Under the pieces are notes generated by a model. That model saw only the letters and a list, made by a program, of their open reading frames with translations, was not told the origin of the DNA and ran no database searches. Below are positions 34,863 to 44,468 of a stretch of DNA of 64,000 nucleotides, piece after piece. This DNA comes from DASQZT01 sp963728965. Its GTDB lineage: Bacteria; Acidobacteriota; Terriglobia; Bryobacterales; Bryobacteraceae. The stretch covers positions 806,001-870,000 of the forward strand of contig CAVSMH010000006.1 in the NCBI GenBank assembly GCA_963728965.1, in the 5' to 3' direction. Every line of letters starts with the position of its first letter. Position 1 is the stretch's first letter. The position numbers were made by a program, and so were the translations under genes.

Positions 34863-35657
34863 CTACCGCAGAATGTTCCACCGGTACACCCCCAGGAAAT
34901 TGGGATTCGCCGCAATGGCCCGCCATTCCGCCTGCGGATAGCGGATCAGTTCCTCCACCCTCAGCCGCCGCATCTCGCCCCCCGGACCCGTGTGGTAAAT
35001 GACCCGCCGCCCGGCGTCCTTTCGCACCCGCCCCGCGCCGATGTAGATCATGCTGTGGAACGGCATCGGCCCCGTCTCCTGCCGGTAGAACAACAGGTCG
35101 CCCGGCAATGCCCGCGCCGGCTCACGGCTGACGAAATGGGTGTTGTACCGCCGCAGCGTCCGCGCATCGGCGAACTGCGCAAACGCTCCCGCGTCGCCGA
35201 GCCGGTATGGGCCTTCCTTTACGCGGAATAACGACGCCCCCAGCGGCGTGTGCGGATACTGATACTTCGCCACCCGGTCGAACGCCGGCACCACCGGCAC
35301 CCGCGCCCCTTCCGCCCATCCCGGATTGTGCGCGCGCAACGCTTCGCGATACGCATACCGGATCAGCGCCGCGCAATCGGTGATCTCCGCCGGCCGCTTC
35401 GCCGGCGCCTGGAAATACTGCGCCTCCGCCAGCCACGTGAACCAGCGGCGAAAAGCCTCGCGATCGTGCTCGTCGTCCAGCCGCAGGAAATCCGGCGTGC
35501 CGTCTTCGTACGTGTCGCTGTCGCCCGGGCTTTCCAAGGCGGTTTCGCTCGCCGCCGTCCGCCTCTCCGGCACCCGCGCCGGCCGCAGCAGCAGCCACGC
35601 CGAAGCCATCGCGGCCACACTACCCAGTAATGCGATTCTCGCCGGGCGCCAGCTCAC
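34863..35657 (-). CDS. DUF1175 (YfaT-like) family protein
   Basis: 264 residues with an N-terminal membrane anchor or signal (about 5-25). The family core is seen from P-D-F-L-R-L-D-D to the end: W-F-T-W-L-A-E-A-Q-Y, D-C-A-A-L-I-R-Y-A-Y-R-E-A-L-R, P-G-D-L-L-F-Y-R and F-H-S-M-I-Y. The D-C-A-A-L and later H-S-M pair resemble the Cys/His arrangement of NlpC/P60-like peptidases, but DUF1175 has no proven activity. E. coli yfaT lies near an alpha-2-macroglobulin gene; none is seen here. The GTG start at 35657 overlaps the end of the rhamnosidase gene by 38 bases; an ATG at 35609 is a possible alternative. Confidence 0.85.
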   Translation of the reverse strand: MSWRPARIALLGSVAAMASAWLLLRPARVPERRTAASETALESPGDSDTYEDGTPDFLRLDDEHDREAFRRWFTWLAEAQYFQAPAKRPAEITDCAALIRYAYREALRAHNPGWAEGARVPVVPAFDRVAKYQYPHTPLGASLFRVKEGPYRLGDAGAFAQFADARTLRRYNTHFVSREPARALPGDLLFYRQETGPMPFHSMIYIGAGRVRKDAGRRVIYHTGPGGEMRRLRVEELIRYPQAEWRAIAANPNFLGVYRWNILR

Positions 35658-38004
35658 GTCTTACTCCCGCGTACTCGAACCAACCTGTAGTATCGCGCGG
35701 AAGCACCACCCTGGCCGTGAACCCCGAGCCCGTACGCTCCACCCGCACCTCCACCGCGCCTTTCGGGTGGGGCACCGACCCCGCCACCGTCATCAACTTG
35801 CCCAGGTGCGGGCGCACCGCCACCTGGCGGAATCCCGGCGCCGCCGAATCCACCCCCAGCACCGTGCGCAGCAGTTCGATATTCGGGCTCGCGCTCCACG
35901 CATGGCAGTCCGATCGCGAGGAGCCGTCCGTCCGGTCCACGTTCTCGGCGAACGTCGTCAGCCCCTTGGCCAGCATCCCGCGCCATTCTCCCAGTTGGTC
36001 CAGGTAGCGGTCTCCGTCGCCCACCGCCGCCAGCGCCTGGTGCACGTAAAACCGAAAGAACAGTCCGGGCTCCGCCAGCCCTCTCGCGGAGAGCGCCCGC
36101 CGCATTACCTCCCGTCCCCTCTCGCCGCCAATCACGTTCGACAGCACCGCCAGCGTATTGGCGTGTTGCGAGAACTGCTGTCGGCTCGGTGTATCCGCAT
36201 ACAGCCCCTTGTCGTCGTCCCAGTACAGCTTCTGGACCGTCTCGCGAAGCTGCTGCTCGCGCTCGCGGTCAAACTGCGCCATTCCCCGCAGCCCCAGGTC
36301 GTTCTCCAGGTCGCCGGCCCAGCGCCACGCCATCAGCAGCAGCATGTCGAACAGCGCCGACGAGCCGTCGGCATCCTGCGGCGCGTTCCCGCCCTGCCAC
36401 CCCGGCACCCAGTCGAAGTACCGCCACCACGGCAGCGGGCCCAGCGACCCGTTCTCTTTCCGAAACCCCTCGAAGAAGCTCAGCACCGCGCGCACCCCCG
36501 GCAGCATGCGCCGCACGAACTGCGGCTCGTCCACGTACCGCCAGTAGTCGTGCACCATCCCGATCCACCACAGCGCGAATCCGGGAATGTACTGCTCCAG
36601 CCGGGTCGGGTAGCGACTCATCGTGCAGCCGTCGCTCTGCCGCGAATCGTTGATCTGGTCGATGGCGTTCCGCATCAGTCGCGCGTCGCCCGCCGTGAAC
36701 AGCGAAACCAGGCCCTGCACCCGCGTATCCCCCACGTATTGGAGCTGCTCGTAGTAGGGGCAGTCCATGTACGTCTCGTGCGCGCACAGCCGCGCCGTCC
36801 GCCAGCCCACATCCAGAATCCGGTTCAGCTCCGCATCGTCGGCGTTGAATTCCGCCCGCCGCTCGAACGGGAAGCCCACGTAGGTGCCCGTCAGGTCCTC
36901 GATCTCGAGCGCCTGGTCCCTGGTTTCGATGTCCAGCTCCAGGTAGCGGTACGTCCGCCACCACAGCGGCCGGAAGCGGCGCCGCGAACCGCCGTCGGGC
37001 ACGAACTCGTCGTGATTGCCGATGAAGACCTTGCCTTCCACCTCGTCGCGGTTGCCTTTGCGCATGCTCCGGCTGCCCGGCGCCGGCGGCTCGAACAGGC
37101 TCTCCGCGTACCGCATCCGCACCACCGCGTCCCGTCCTCCCGAAACGGTCAGCTCCGGATACGCCGTGGTCAGATACGTCTGGTCCAGCAGCAGCACCGC
37201 CCGCGTGGCGGCGGGAATCCGCACCCTAACGGCCTCGGCCGGAAAGGCGCCCGTCGCTTCCACCCCCGTCGCCCGGCGCAGCTTCTGGAGCCGTTCCGTC
37301 CGCTCCTCCATGGCCGGAATGCTCCGCGGCACCAGCATCCAGCGGGAGTGTACGTCGCTCGCATCCCGGCCCGCCGCCGGGCTCACCACCACCGCCGCGT
37401 CCCAGCCCACCGTGTCGTCGTAATCCTTGCCTTCCCAACCCCAGGGATGATCCGCCCCGCGCACCCGGTCGCCCGGACCGGCCACGTAGTAGCCGTGCAT
37501 CTGCCCGGTGGTGAACTCGATCGCCGAATAGGCGGCGTCCCGCCGGCATTTCCACTTCGTGCCGGTGTCTACTCCCTCGCCCTGCAACAGGAACCCCGTC
37601 TCGAGCGTCACCTGCGCTTCGGGAGCGAGTTCCCCGAAATTCCAAACCTGCGCCGCAAACACGTTGCGGCCGGCTTCCAGGTATGGTGCCACGTCCACCG
37701 TTTCGTAGCGCCAGTGGAACAAATCGCCCCGCGCCGGCCCCCACGACACCGCGTGGCCGTTCACGAACAGCCGGTATCGCTGGTCGCCGCTGACGTGCAC
37801 CACGAACCGCTCCGGCTGGCGTTCGAGCTCAATCGTCCGCCGAAACAGGTAAACCCCGTACCCGCTGGTGCTGGCCCCCGGAACCGAGATCCAACGAGCG
37901 CTCCACGGCTTCCCCAGCAGCTCCTCCCCCTGCCCCTCGGCGGCGGCCGCCAGAAGCGGAGCGGCCCCCATCTGCATCAGAAACCAGCGGCGTGTATCCT
38001 GCAT
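35620..38004 (-). CDS. GH78 alpha-L-rhamnosidase-like glycoside hydrolase
   Basis: About 794 residues from ATG 38002-38004, chosen because a Tat-like leader (D-T-R-R-W-F-L-M-Q-M-G) begins there; an in-frame start 12 codons earlier would place it inside a longer N-terminus. N-terminal beta domains (the D-Q-R-Y-R-L-F-V-N-G motif is the usual carbohydrate-binding part) are followed by an (alpha/alpha)6 barrel with D-C-P-Y-Y-E-Q-L-Q-Y-V-G-D-T-R, the acid-containing GH78 motif, and a C-terminal H-A-W-S-A-S-P region with its beta-sandwich. GH78 enzymes release L-rhamnose from pectin, gum or glycosides, acting here outside the cytoplasm. DUF1175 is encoded just downstream and overlaps. Confidence 0.9.
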   Translation of the reverse strand: MQDTRRWFLMQMGAAPLLAAAAEGQGEELLGKPWSARWISVPGASTSGYGVYLFRRTIELERQPERFVVHVSGDQRYRLFVNGHAVSWGPARGDLFHWRYETVDVAPYLEAGRNVFAAQVWNFGELAPEAQVTLETGFLLQGEGVDTGTKWKCRRDAAYSAIEFTTGQMHGYYVAGPGDRVRGADHPWGWEGKDYDDTVGWDAAVVVSPAAGRDASDVHSRWMLVPRSIPAMEERTERLQKLRRATGVEATGAFPAEAVRVRIPAATRAVLLLDQTYLTTAYPELTVSGGRDAVVRMRYAESLFEPPAPGSRSMRKGNRDEVEGKVFIGNHDEFVPDGGSRRRFRPLWWRTYRYLELDIETRDQALEIEDLTGTYVGFPFERRAEFNADDAELNRILDVGWRTARLCAHETYMDCPYYEQLQYVGDTRVQGLVSLFTAGDARLMRNAIDQINDSRQSDGCTMSRYPTRLEQYIPGFALWWIGMVHDYWRYVDEPQFVRRMLPGVRAVLSFFEGFRKENGSLGPLPWWRYFDWVPGWQGGNAPQDADGSSALFDMLLLMAWRWAGDLENDLGLRGMAQFDREREQQLRETVQKLYWDDDKGLYADTPSRQQFSQHANTLAVLSNVIGGERGREVMRRALSARGLAEPGLFFRFYVHQALAAVGDGDRYLDQLGEWRGMLAKGLTTFAENVDRTDGSSRSDCHAWSASPNIELLRTVLGVDSAAPGFRQVAVRPHLGKLMTVAGSVPHPKGAVEVRVERTGSGFTARVVLPRDTTGWFEYAGVRRELAPGENRITG

Positions 38005-38160
38005 GCCGCAACCGTAACGCCCGTGCAGAGCCCAAGTCAACCGGACGGAACCGGCCGGACCCCGTGTTATACTGAAGATGCCTTTTGAAAGTCCTGCAAC
38101 GACCTGGCCGAATCCAATAAGCCTCGTTTAGCCCGCACAATTGAAAGACACAGACGATTT

Positions 38161-38493
38161 ATGAAAAACATCTTTGTAGGCAACTTGGATTTCGGCGCAA
38201 CCGAATCTTCCATTCGTTCAATGTTTGAGCCTTACGGGGCAGTGGAACGTGTTAACCTCGTAACCGACCGCGACACCGGCCGCTCACGCGGCTTTGCTTT
38301 CGTCGAAATGTCGAATTCCATCGAAGCGGATAACGCTATTTCCGCTCTCAACGGCGCCGATATGAACGGCCGTGCACTCAACGTCAATGAAGCCCGGCCC
38401 AAACCGCAGGGCGGCGGCGGGCGAGGCTTCGGAGGCGCATCGCGCGGTTCCGGCGGCGGTGGCCCCAGGCAACGCCGCGAGCCCCGCTGGTAG
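38161..38493 (+). CDS. RNA-binding protein with RRM and Gly-rich tail
   Basis: 110 residues: one RRM with RNP2 I-F-V-G-N-L at 4-9 and RNP1 R-G-F-A-F-V-E-M at 43-50, then a Gly/Arg-rich tail (82-110). Bacterial RRM proteins of this Rbp type bind single-stranded RNA and are often induced by cold. There is no strong ribosome site; a TATACT box lies at 38068-38073, giving a leader of roughly 80 bases that could carry control of translation, as is common for this family (inference). The two small genes that follow are on the same strand. Confidence 0.93.
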   Translation: MKNIFVGNLDFGATESSIRSMFEPYGAVERVNLVTDRDTGRSRGFAFVEMSNSIEADNAISALNGADMNGRALNVNEARPKPQGGGGRGFGGASRGSGGGGPRQRREPRW

Positions 38494-38552
38494 TACCCTG
38501 AATCCGATTCCCGGCGGCCTCCGCGCCGCCGGTTACACCCAAGGAGGCGGCG

Positions 38553-38768
38553 ATGGCTGCTGGTTCACGAACATCATTCAAAAAACGGCAGAAGGAGATC
38601 GCCCGCATGGAAAAACAGCGGGAGAAAGCTGCCAAGCGGCTGGAGCGTAGACGCACGGCAGGTTCCCTGATTCCGGAAGACGAGATCCCTCTGACTCTGG
38701 AAGAAGAAGGGACCCCCGAAAATCCCACAACCAATCCGCCCGGCCAACCTGGCGCTTCGGCGGAATGA
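38553..38768 (+). CDS. Small charged hypothetical protein, 71 residues
   Basis: Strong ribosome site AAGGAGG before the ATG. Residues 7-35 are a highly basic helix (K-K-R-Q-K-E-I-A-R-M-E-K-Q-R-E-K-A-A-K-R-L-E-R-R-R), followed by an acidic, Pro-rich tail. Similar short basic-helix proteins accompany RRM genes in Acidobacteria as far as I recall; no function is known. Its stop overlaps the first possible start of the next gene (ATGA), so co-translation is likely. Confidence 0.8.
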   Translation: MAAGSRTSFKKRQKEIARMEKQREKAAKRLERRRTAGSLIPEDEIPLTLEEEGTPENPTTNPPGQPGASAE

Positions 38769-38785
38769 GCCTGGAAGGAGGCCCG

Positions 38786-39103
38786 ATGGAACTGCGGTAC
38801 ATGGGATTTGAACAGGAGCGCAATAAGCGGATCTATCGGTTCAATGGCCTCGAAAAAGGCCAGCCCCCTGTTCACATCGTCGTTACCGCGGATCTCGGCC
38901 TCTTCTTGGCGAATCGCGTCGCCATTCAGGATGGTCCGGATTTGTGTGCACTCAAGATCTCCGCAAATGAGCACACCCCCTGCGTGCTCTCTCACGAACT
39001 GACCGGGGAAGACCTGCGGGCCCACGCCAACGCGCGAGCGGAGGCGGAGGCGCGCAGGGCGGCCCGGCGTGGCACCGGTCCGCGCCGCAAAACCGAAGCC
39101 TAG
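38786..39103 (+). CDS. Small hypothetical protein following the RRM gene
   Basis: 105 residues from ATG 38786, preferred because AAGGAGG precedes it at good spacing; an ATG seven codons earlier overlaps the previous stop. It starts M-E-L-R-Y-M-G-F-E-Q, has a predicted beta-rich core (R-I-Y-R-F-N-G-L, P-V-H-I-V-V-T-A-D-L) and an Arg/Ala-rich C-terminal helix. No family is recognised. The three-gene run RRM - basic helix - this protein looks like one transcription unit. Confidence 0.78.
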   Translation: MELRYMGFEQERNKRIYRFNGLEKGQPPVHIVVTADLGLFLANRVAIQDGPDLCALKISANEHTPCVLSHELTGEDLRAHANARAEAEARRAARRGTGPRRKTEA

Positions 39104-39122
39104 CCCCGCACCCAAACTCCAT

Positions 39123-39902
39123 TCAGATCGTCATCGACAGGTAACCGCCGTCGACCCGCAGAATGCACCCCGTCACGAACGAGGCGGCTTTCCGCGATGC
39201 CAGGTACACCGTAGCTCCCACCAGTTCTTCCGCTTCGCCGAAACGACCCATCGGAGTGTGCACCATGATGCTGGCGATGCGGTCCGGCGTCAGCACCTTC
39301 CGGTTCTGCTCGGCCGGGAAGAACCCGGGCACGATGGCGTTCACCCGCACCTGGAACGGCGCAAACTCGCGCGCCAGGAAATGCGTGATCTGGTTGACTC
39401 CTCCCTTCGCCACACTATACGTGAACACCCGCGACAGAGGCGGTCCCGACGAAACCGAGCTGATATTTATGATGGACCCGCCCCGCCCCCCATCCACCAT
39501 GTGTTTGCCGAACACCTGGCAGGCGAGGAAAACGCTCTTCAGATCGATGTCGAGGATGCGGTGCCACTCCGCTTCGGTGATCTCGAAGAATGGCGTCGGC
39601 GAGTTGACACCCGCGGCATTGATGAGGATATCCGCTTTGCCGAACTGTCCCACCACCGTATCGAGCACCTTCTGCAAATCGGCTTTACTCGTCGCATCGC
39701 AGCGGATGCCGATGGCGTCCTGTCCATAGCTGGACGTGATCGCCGTAGCGCGAGCGTTGGCGGCCTCCTCGCTCACGTCCGCGATCGCAATTTTGGCCCC
39801 CGCCCGGGCCATCCCTTCCGCCATCGCCCCTGCCAGCACCCCGCCGCCGCCCACCACCACGGCTACTTCACCCTCGAGAGAGAACAACTCGTTTGCAGGC
39901 AT
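39123..39902 (-). CDS. SDR family oxidoreductase, possibly fructuronate reductase
   Basis: 259 residues from ATG 39900-39902, chosen because the upstream 16 codons are not SDR-like. NAD-binding V-V-V-G-G-G-G-V-L-A-G-A-M-A near 13-26, N-A-A-G-V-N near 93, catalytic Ser in I-N-I-S-S-V-S-S and Y-S-V-A-K motif. The G-G-G-G-V-L-x-G-A-M-A loop is characteristic of SDRs acting on mannonate/fructuronate (UxuB-type of Bacillus). This would fit the mannonate dehydratase-like enzyme at 49655, but the two genes are 10 kb apart, so the substrate is a suggestion only. Divergent from the Oar-like receptor. Confidence 0.85.
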   Translation of the reverse strand: MPANELFSLEGEVAVVVGGGGVLAGAMAEGMARAGAKIAIADVSEEAANARATAITSSYGQDAIGIRCDATSKADLQKVLDTVVGQFGKADILINAAGVNSPTPFFEITEAEWHRILDIDLKSVFLACQVFGKHMVDGGRGGSIINISSVSSGPPLSRVFTYSVAKGGVNQITHFLAREFAPFQVRVNAIVPGFFPAEQNRKVLTPDRIASIMVHTPMGRFGEAEELVGATVYLASRKAASFVTGCILRVDGGYLSMTI

Positions 39903-40034
39903 AAAGCAAATAGTAGCAGGCAACGCGTTGCCCCACCGCGCGGGTCTCACCCCATGCCCTCCGTTCTCTCTTGACTTCCGTCCCGGTCCGAATTACTCTC
40001 GTCAAAGCTCAGATCTAGGGGAGGGGAACCCGCC

Positions 40035-43000
40035 ATGAAGCGTGTGTTTTGCGCGGCCGCCATCTTCGCGGCGCTCCTTGGTATTTCCGCCCGGCGCGCC
40101 AGCGCCCAGGCGGTTTACGGCAGTATCGTCGGAACCATTACGGATTCCAGCGGGGCTGCGGTGCCCACTGCCAAAATCACCATTACCGACCTCGGACGCG
40201 ATGTCACTACGTCCGCCGTGGCCAACGAATCCGGCAATTTCGCCCAACGCTACCTCATCGTCGGCAAGTACCGCGTCCGCGTCGAGGCCCCCGGCTTCAA
40301 GGCGTTCGTCCAGGATAGCGTGAACGTATCGGTCGATACCGAGATTCGCCTCGATGTGCGCCTCGAAGTCGGCGAAGTCAACCAGACCGTCGAGGTCAAT
40401 GCCGAGGTCGGCATCCTGAAAACCGAGCGCAGCGACGTCGCCACTACGTACACCGACCGTGTCATCACCAATCTGCCCATCCTCAACCGGCGCTTCACCA
40501 ATATCCAGTTGATGACGCCCGGCGTGGTCGCCTTCCCCACCAGCCTCACCGCCGCCTCCGCCGAGAATCCCCAGGGGTCCTACCGCATGCTGGTCAACGG
40601 GCAGAGCTTCGCCGGCACCTCCCACCTGCTGGACGGCACCGACAACCATGACGCAGTCCTCGGCTGGATCGTCATCAACCCCACGCTCGACTCTGTTACC
40701 GAGGCCAAGATCACCACCGCCAACTACGACGCCGAATTCGGCGTCGCCAGCGCCGGCGTGGTGAGTTCCCAGACCCGCTCGGGCACCAACCAGATGCACG
40801 GCACGGCCTTCGAGTTCCTGCGCAACGATCACCTCCAGGCACGCAATCCCTTTACCCAATCGCGGGCCATCCCGAATTCCGGCGGCCGCCTGGTCCCGCT
40901 CACCCAGTGGAACCAGTTCGGCGGCTCCAACGGCGGCGCGATCCTCAAGAACAGGCTGTTCTACTTCGGAGACTACCAGGGGACCCGCCGCAATACCGGC
41001 GGCGGCACCCTCCTGCGCGTGCCCACCCAGGCCGAGCGCACCGGTGACCTCAGCCAGACCGGTTACCCCATTTTCGACCCGCTCTCCGGTCCGCCCGCCA
41101 CTCGCACTCGTTTCCCGGGTGACGTCATTCCCACCAGCCGGCTCTCCGCGCCCGCCCAGAACCTGCTCGGCCTGATCCCGTTGCCGAATACCAACGCGGT
41201 CCTCGACCAGCCCAATTTCTCCTCCTCGGGCGGCGTCAAGTTCAACGACGACGCGTTCAACGTGCGCGTCGATCACTACCTCTCCGATAAGGTGCACGAG
41301 TTCGGGCGCTACTCGCTCCAGGACTTCCGCATGGTCGCCCCGGGCTCGTTCGGCCTCATCGCCGGAGGCCCCGGCCTCGATGCCTCCGGTTCTACCAGCG
41401 CCTACGCCGGCACCTCCCAATCCCGCAATCATTCCGTGGCGGGCGGTTTCGACTACAACCTCAGGCCCGACCTGCTCACCGACTTCCGCTTCGGCTGGTT
41501 CCGCTACTACGTCTTCGGGCAGCCGAACGGCATTGGCCAGACGCCGGCGCTCGATGCCGGGATTCCGGGCGTCAACGTGGACAAGAACTTCAATTCCGGA
41601 ATGCCGGCGTTCTTCATCAACGGGTACGGCAACGGCCTCTTCAAGTTCGGTTACGCCCTCGGCGTCAACGGCTGCAACTGCCCCCTAATCGAGAACGAAG
41701 ACCAGTTTCAGTTCGTCAATAACTGGACCAAGATCGCCGGCAACCATACCCTGAAATTCGGCGCCGACATCCGCCGCGCGCGCAACCTGCGCGTACCCAG
41801 CGACCGCCACCGCTCCGGCGAGTTGAATTTCGACGCCGCGCGCACCCAGGGGCCCAACGGCGGGGGCACCGGCCTCGCGTCCTTCCTGCTGGGCGATGTG
41901 TCGCGATTCGAGCGTTACGTTTCCAACTCGCTGGATGCCCGGGAGACGCAGAACCGCTGGTTCTTCTTCGCTCAGGACCAGTGGAAAGTTACCCAGAAGC
42001 TGACCGTCAACTACGGCCTCCGCTGGGAAATCTACCGCCCGCAGAAGGTGAACGGCCCGGGCAACGGCGGGTTCGTGGATGTCTCCACCGGCGAGGTGCT
42101 GGTCGCCGGAAGCAGCGGCGTGGGTCTGGATCTGAACGTCACCTCGCCCTACAAGAACTTCGCGCCGCGCCTTGGCATCGCCTACCAGGCTACTCCCAAA
42201 ACCGTGGTCCGCGCGGGGTATGGCCGCGGATACAACCTGGGCGTGTTCGGCTCGATTTTCGGCCACAACGTCACCCAGAACCTGCCCGTGCTGGGCATTC
42301 AATCGGTGCAGCCCACCAACGCCTTTGACTCGGTGTTCTCGCTCGACCAGGGACCCACGGGACTCGATCCGGCCACCATCCTGGCCGCCCAGCCCAAGGG
42401 CCCCAACGGACGCAACATGCTGCCCAACGGCGTCACCGCGTTCGTCATCACCAACCCCATCCGGTTTCCGACCGTCGACGCCTGGAATTTCACCGTGCAG
42501 CGGCAGATCAGCAACACGTCTTCGGTCGAAGCAGCCTACGTCGGCACCAAGGGTACCCACGTGTTCGCCGGCACCGGCGGCGATTACGATCCCAACCAGG
42601 CCGACATCAACGGCTTTGGCACCACCACCACGAATCAGCGCAAGCCGTTCTTCCAGAAGTTCGGTTGGAGCCAGAATCTGCGCTACTACGGATCGGACGC
42701 CAGCAACAACTATCACTCCCTCCAGTTGAAGTTCGATAAACGATTCGCCGAGGGATTCAACGTGATGTCGCACTACACCTGGTCGAAGAACATCGACTAC
42801 GACGGCACCTACTATCCGCGCGATGCGCGCCTGGCGCGCGCCGTATCGAGCAACAACCGGGCCAGCGTTTTCTTCGTGGCTTCGCTCTACGAGCTGCCCG
42901 TGGGCAAAGGCCGAAAATACCTGACCGGTATGTCGAAGCCGCTCGATTTCGCCATCGGCGGCTGGCAGTTGAACGGAACCTATAGCTGGATGGCGGGACA

Positions 43001-43439
43001 GCCGTTCACCCCCAGCTACCGCGATTGCAATGCCGATCGCGACACCGGCTGGTGCCGGCCCAACCTCGTAGGCGACTTCCACACCAGCGACCCCAGCCAG
43101 TTCGGCTGGTTCGCCACCGCCTCGACGCCGCTGACCGCCAACGGCCAGACGGATGGCCCCTGGCAGCGGCCGCAGCGCGGAACGTTCGGCACGGTGGGCC
43201 GGAACAGCGTTGTGGGGCCGTCCTTCTCCCAGTGGGACATGTCGTTCTTCAAGACCTTCTCCGTCACCGAGCGGTGCCGCGTGCAGTTCCGCGCCGAATC
43301 GTTCAACTTCGCCAACCATACCAACCTCGCCAACCCGAACAGCTGCGTGGACTGCCCGGGTGTGGCGGGCCGTATCTTCGGCGCCTTCTCGAGCTACGTG
43401 CCGCGCCAGTGGCAGTTCGCCCTCAAGCTGGAATATTGA
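40035..43439 (+). CDS. Oar-like TonB-dependent receptor
   Basis: 1,134 residues. Signal peptide 1-25 (R-R-A-S-A-Q), carboxypeptidase-regulatory-like domain about 27-115 (G-S-I-V-G-T-I-T-D-S-S-G-A-A-V-P), plug-type region (Y-R-M-L-V-N-G-Q-S-F, D-A-E-F-G-V-A-S-A-G-V-V) and a long beta-barrel with the terminal aromatic strand F-A-L-K-L-E-Y. Such receptors are greatly expanded in Solibacter and Bryobacter and are thought to import oligosaccharides or other large substrates with TonB (one is at 18984). A good GGGGAGGGG ribosome site precedes the ATG. It is divergent from the SDR gene, with 132 bases between. Confidence 0.92.
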   Translation: MKRVFCAAAIFAALLGISARRASAQAVYGSIVGTITDSSGAAVPTAKITITDLGRDVTTSAVANESGNFAQRYLIVGKYRVRVEAPGFKAFVQDSVNVSVDTEIRLDVRLEVGEVNQTVEVNAEVGILKTERSDVATTYTDRVITNLPILNRRFTNIQLMTPGVVAFPTSLTAASAENPQGSYRMLVNGQSFAGTSHLLDGTDNHDAVLGWIVINPTLDSVTEAKITTANYDAEFGVASAGVVSSQTRSGTNQMHGTAFEFLRNDHLQARNPFTQSRAIPNSGGRLVPLTQWNQFGGSNGGAILKNRLFYFGDYQGTRRNTGGGTLLRVPTQAERTGDLSQTGYPIFDPLSGPPATRTRFPGDVIPTSRLSAPAQNLLGLIPLPNTNAVLDQPNFSSSGGVKFNDDAFNVRVDHYLSDKVHEFGRYSLQDFRMVAPGSFGLIAGGPGLDASGSTSAYAGTSQSRNHSVAGGFDYNLRPDLLTDFRFGWFRYYVFGQPNGIGQTPALDAGIPGVNVDKNFNSGMPAFFINGYGNGLFKFGYALGVNGCNCPLIENEDQFQFVNNWTKIAGNHTLKFGADIRRARNLRVPSDRHRSGELNFDAARTQGPNGGGTGLASFLLGDVSRFERYVSNSLDARETQNRWFFFAQDQWKVTQKLTVNYGLRWEIYRPQKVNGPGNGGFVDVSTGEVLVAGSSGVGLDLNVTSPYKNFAPRLGIAYQATPKTVVRAGYGRGYNLGVFGSIFGHNVTQNLPVLGIQSVQPTNAFDSVFSLDQGPTGLDPATILAAQPKGPNGRNMLPNGVTAFVITNPIRFPTVDAWNFTVQRQISNTSSVEAAYVGTKGTHVFAGTGGDYDPNQADINGFGTTTTNQRKPFFQKFGWSQNLRYYGSDASNNYHSLQLKFDKRFAEGFNVMSHYTWSKNIDYDGTYYPRDARLARAVSSNNRASVFFVASLYELPVGKGRKYLTGMSKPLDFAIGGWQLNGTYSWMAGQPFTPSYRDCNADRDTGWCRPNLVGDFHTSDPSQFGWFATASTPLTANGQTDGPWQRPQRGTFGTVGRNSVVGPSFSQWDMSFFKTFSVTERCRVQFRAESFNFANHTNLANPNSCVDCPGVAGRIFGAFSSYVPRQWQFALKLEY

Positions 43440-43752
43440 GGGCGACGCGGAAAATTCCGCCGGCGCCGGGCCCCCGCGGCGCGCCCATGAGACCGCCGCC
43501 GAGCCCCCGCGGGGAGCCCATGAAAATGCCCATCGAAGTGCGCGGCCCGCCCGCCGATCTGCTGTAGTGCATGGCAGGCGTCACCCGGCGCCTGCTTTCC
43601 TTATATAAGCCTCCCTCTTCCCGCAATCCCGGGCCGCCGCACCCGGCGTATACTGTAAGTTTGAGAGCTCGAACCCCGCCTTACCCATCCGTGTCAACGG
43701 GTGCTGTCCGGGTATTCCGGCGAAGTCAATTCGCGACAATCAGGATCCACGC
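43440..43752. other. Gap between receptor and sdhC
   Basis: No gene is supported. Two near-identical GC-rich stretches (CCCCCGCGG[C/G]G[C/A]GCCCATGA, at about 43470 and 43505) encode a proline-rich 26-codon frame ending at 43567 without a ribosome site. The right part (43580-43752) should hold the sdh promoter; an AT-richer CTTATATAAG palindrome is at 43599-43608 but no confident -35/-10 pair was assigned. Confidence 0.35.
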
Positions 43753-44457
43753 ATGAGTACAATTGCGATCAATCCCATCAGCCGGGCCGTCCGTTTCTAC
43801 GAAGCGCCGATCGGCAAAAAGGCCGTCATGGCGGTCACTGGCGTCATCCTGCTCGGCTACGTGATCGGGCACCTGATAGGCAACCTGCAAATCTACTCCG
43901 GCAATCCCGACCAGATCAATAACTACGCCGCCTTCCTGCACAACCCGGCCAACGTCGTGCCCCTCTGGGCCATCCGGCTGCTGCTGCTGGCGGCGGTCGT
44001 TGCGCACATTACGGCCTCGGTGCAGCTCTGGCTGCAGAACCGCGAGGCGCGGCCGGTCCGGTATGTGAAGAAGGACGACGTGCCGTCCTCCTACGCGGCG
44101 CGCACCATGATCTGGAGCGGGCCCATTATCGCGGCATTCGTGGTGTTCCACATCCTGCACCTCACCGTGGGCACCGTCCTTCCCCTCCACGAAGTAGCGG
44201 CCAACGCGCCCGACGTTCGCTACAACGTCATCAAGGGATTTCAGAATCCGTGGATTTCCGGGTTCTACATCCTGGCCATGATCCTGTTGTGCATGCACCT
44301 GTACCACGGCATCTGGAGCATGTTTCAATCGGTGGGGCTCAGCCATCCGCGCTACACGCCGTGGTTGAAGAAAGGCTCGGCGGTGGTCGCGATCCTCATC
44401 GCGATCGGGAACATCTCCATACCGGTGGCGGTGCTGGCCGGTTTTCTGACATTGTGA
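43753..44457 (+). CDS. sdhC: Succinate dehydrogenase cytochrome b subunit
   Basis: 234 residues, five hydrophobic segments, matching the single-subunit type B membrane anchor of Bacteroidetes, Acidobacteria and epsilon-proteobacteria (no sdhD). Candidate haem-ligand His are H40 (G-Y-V-I-G-H-L-I-G-N), H85, H133/H136 (F-H-I-L-H-L) and H182/H185 (M-H-L-Y-H-G-I-W). This subunit passes electrons to a quinone. It is the first of sdhCAB, with sdhA 11 bases downstream. Confidence 0.95.
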   Translation: MSTIAINPISRAVRFYEAPIGKKAVMAVTGVILLGYVIGHLIGNLQIYSGNPDQINNYAAFLHNPANVVPLWAIRLLLLAAVVAHITASVQLWLQNREARPVRYVKKDDVPSSYAARTMIWSGPIIAAFVVFHILHLTVGTVLPLHEVAANAPDVRYNVIKGFQNPWISGFYILAMILLCMHLYHGIWSMFQSVGLSHPRYTPWLKKGSAVVAILIAIGNISIPVAVLAGFLTL

Positions 44458-44468
44458 GGGACGGCGGC

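Noticed and set aside
35326..38088. 920-codon plus-strand frame opposite the rhamnosidase
   Set aside because: His/Arg/Pro-rich nonsense composition typical of antisense frames; the minus strand encodes a complete GH78 protein.
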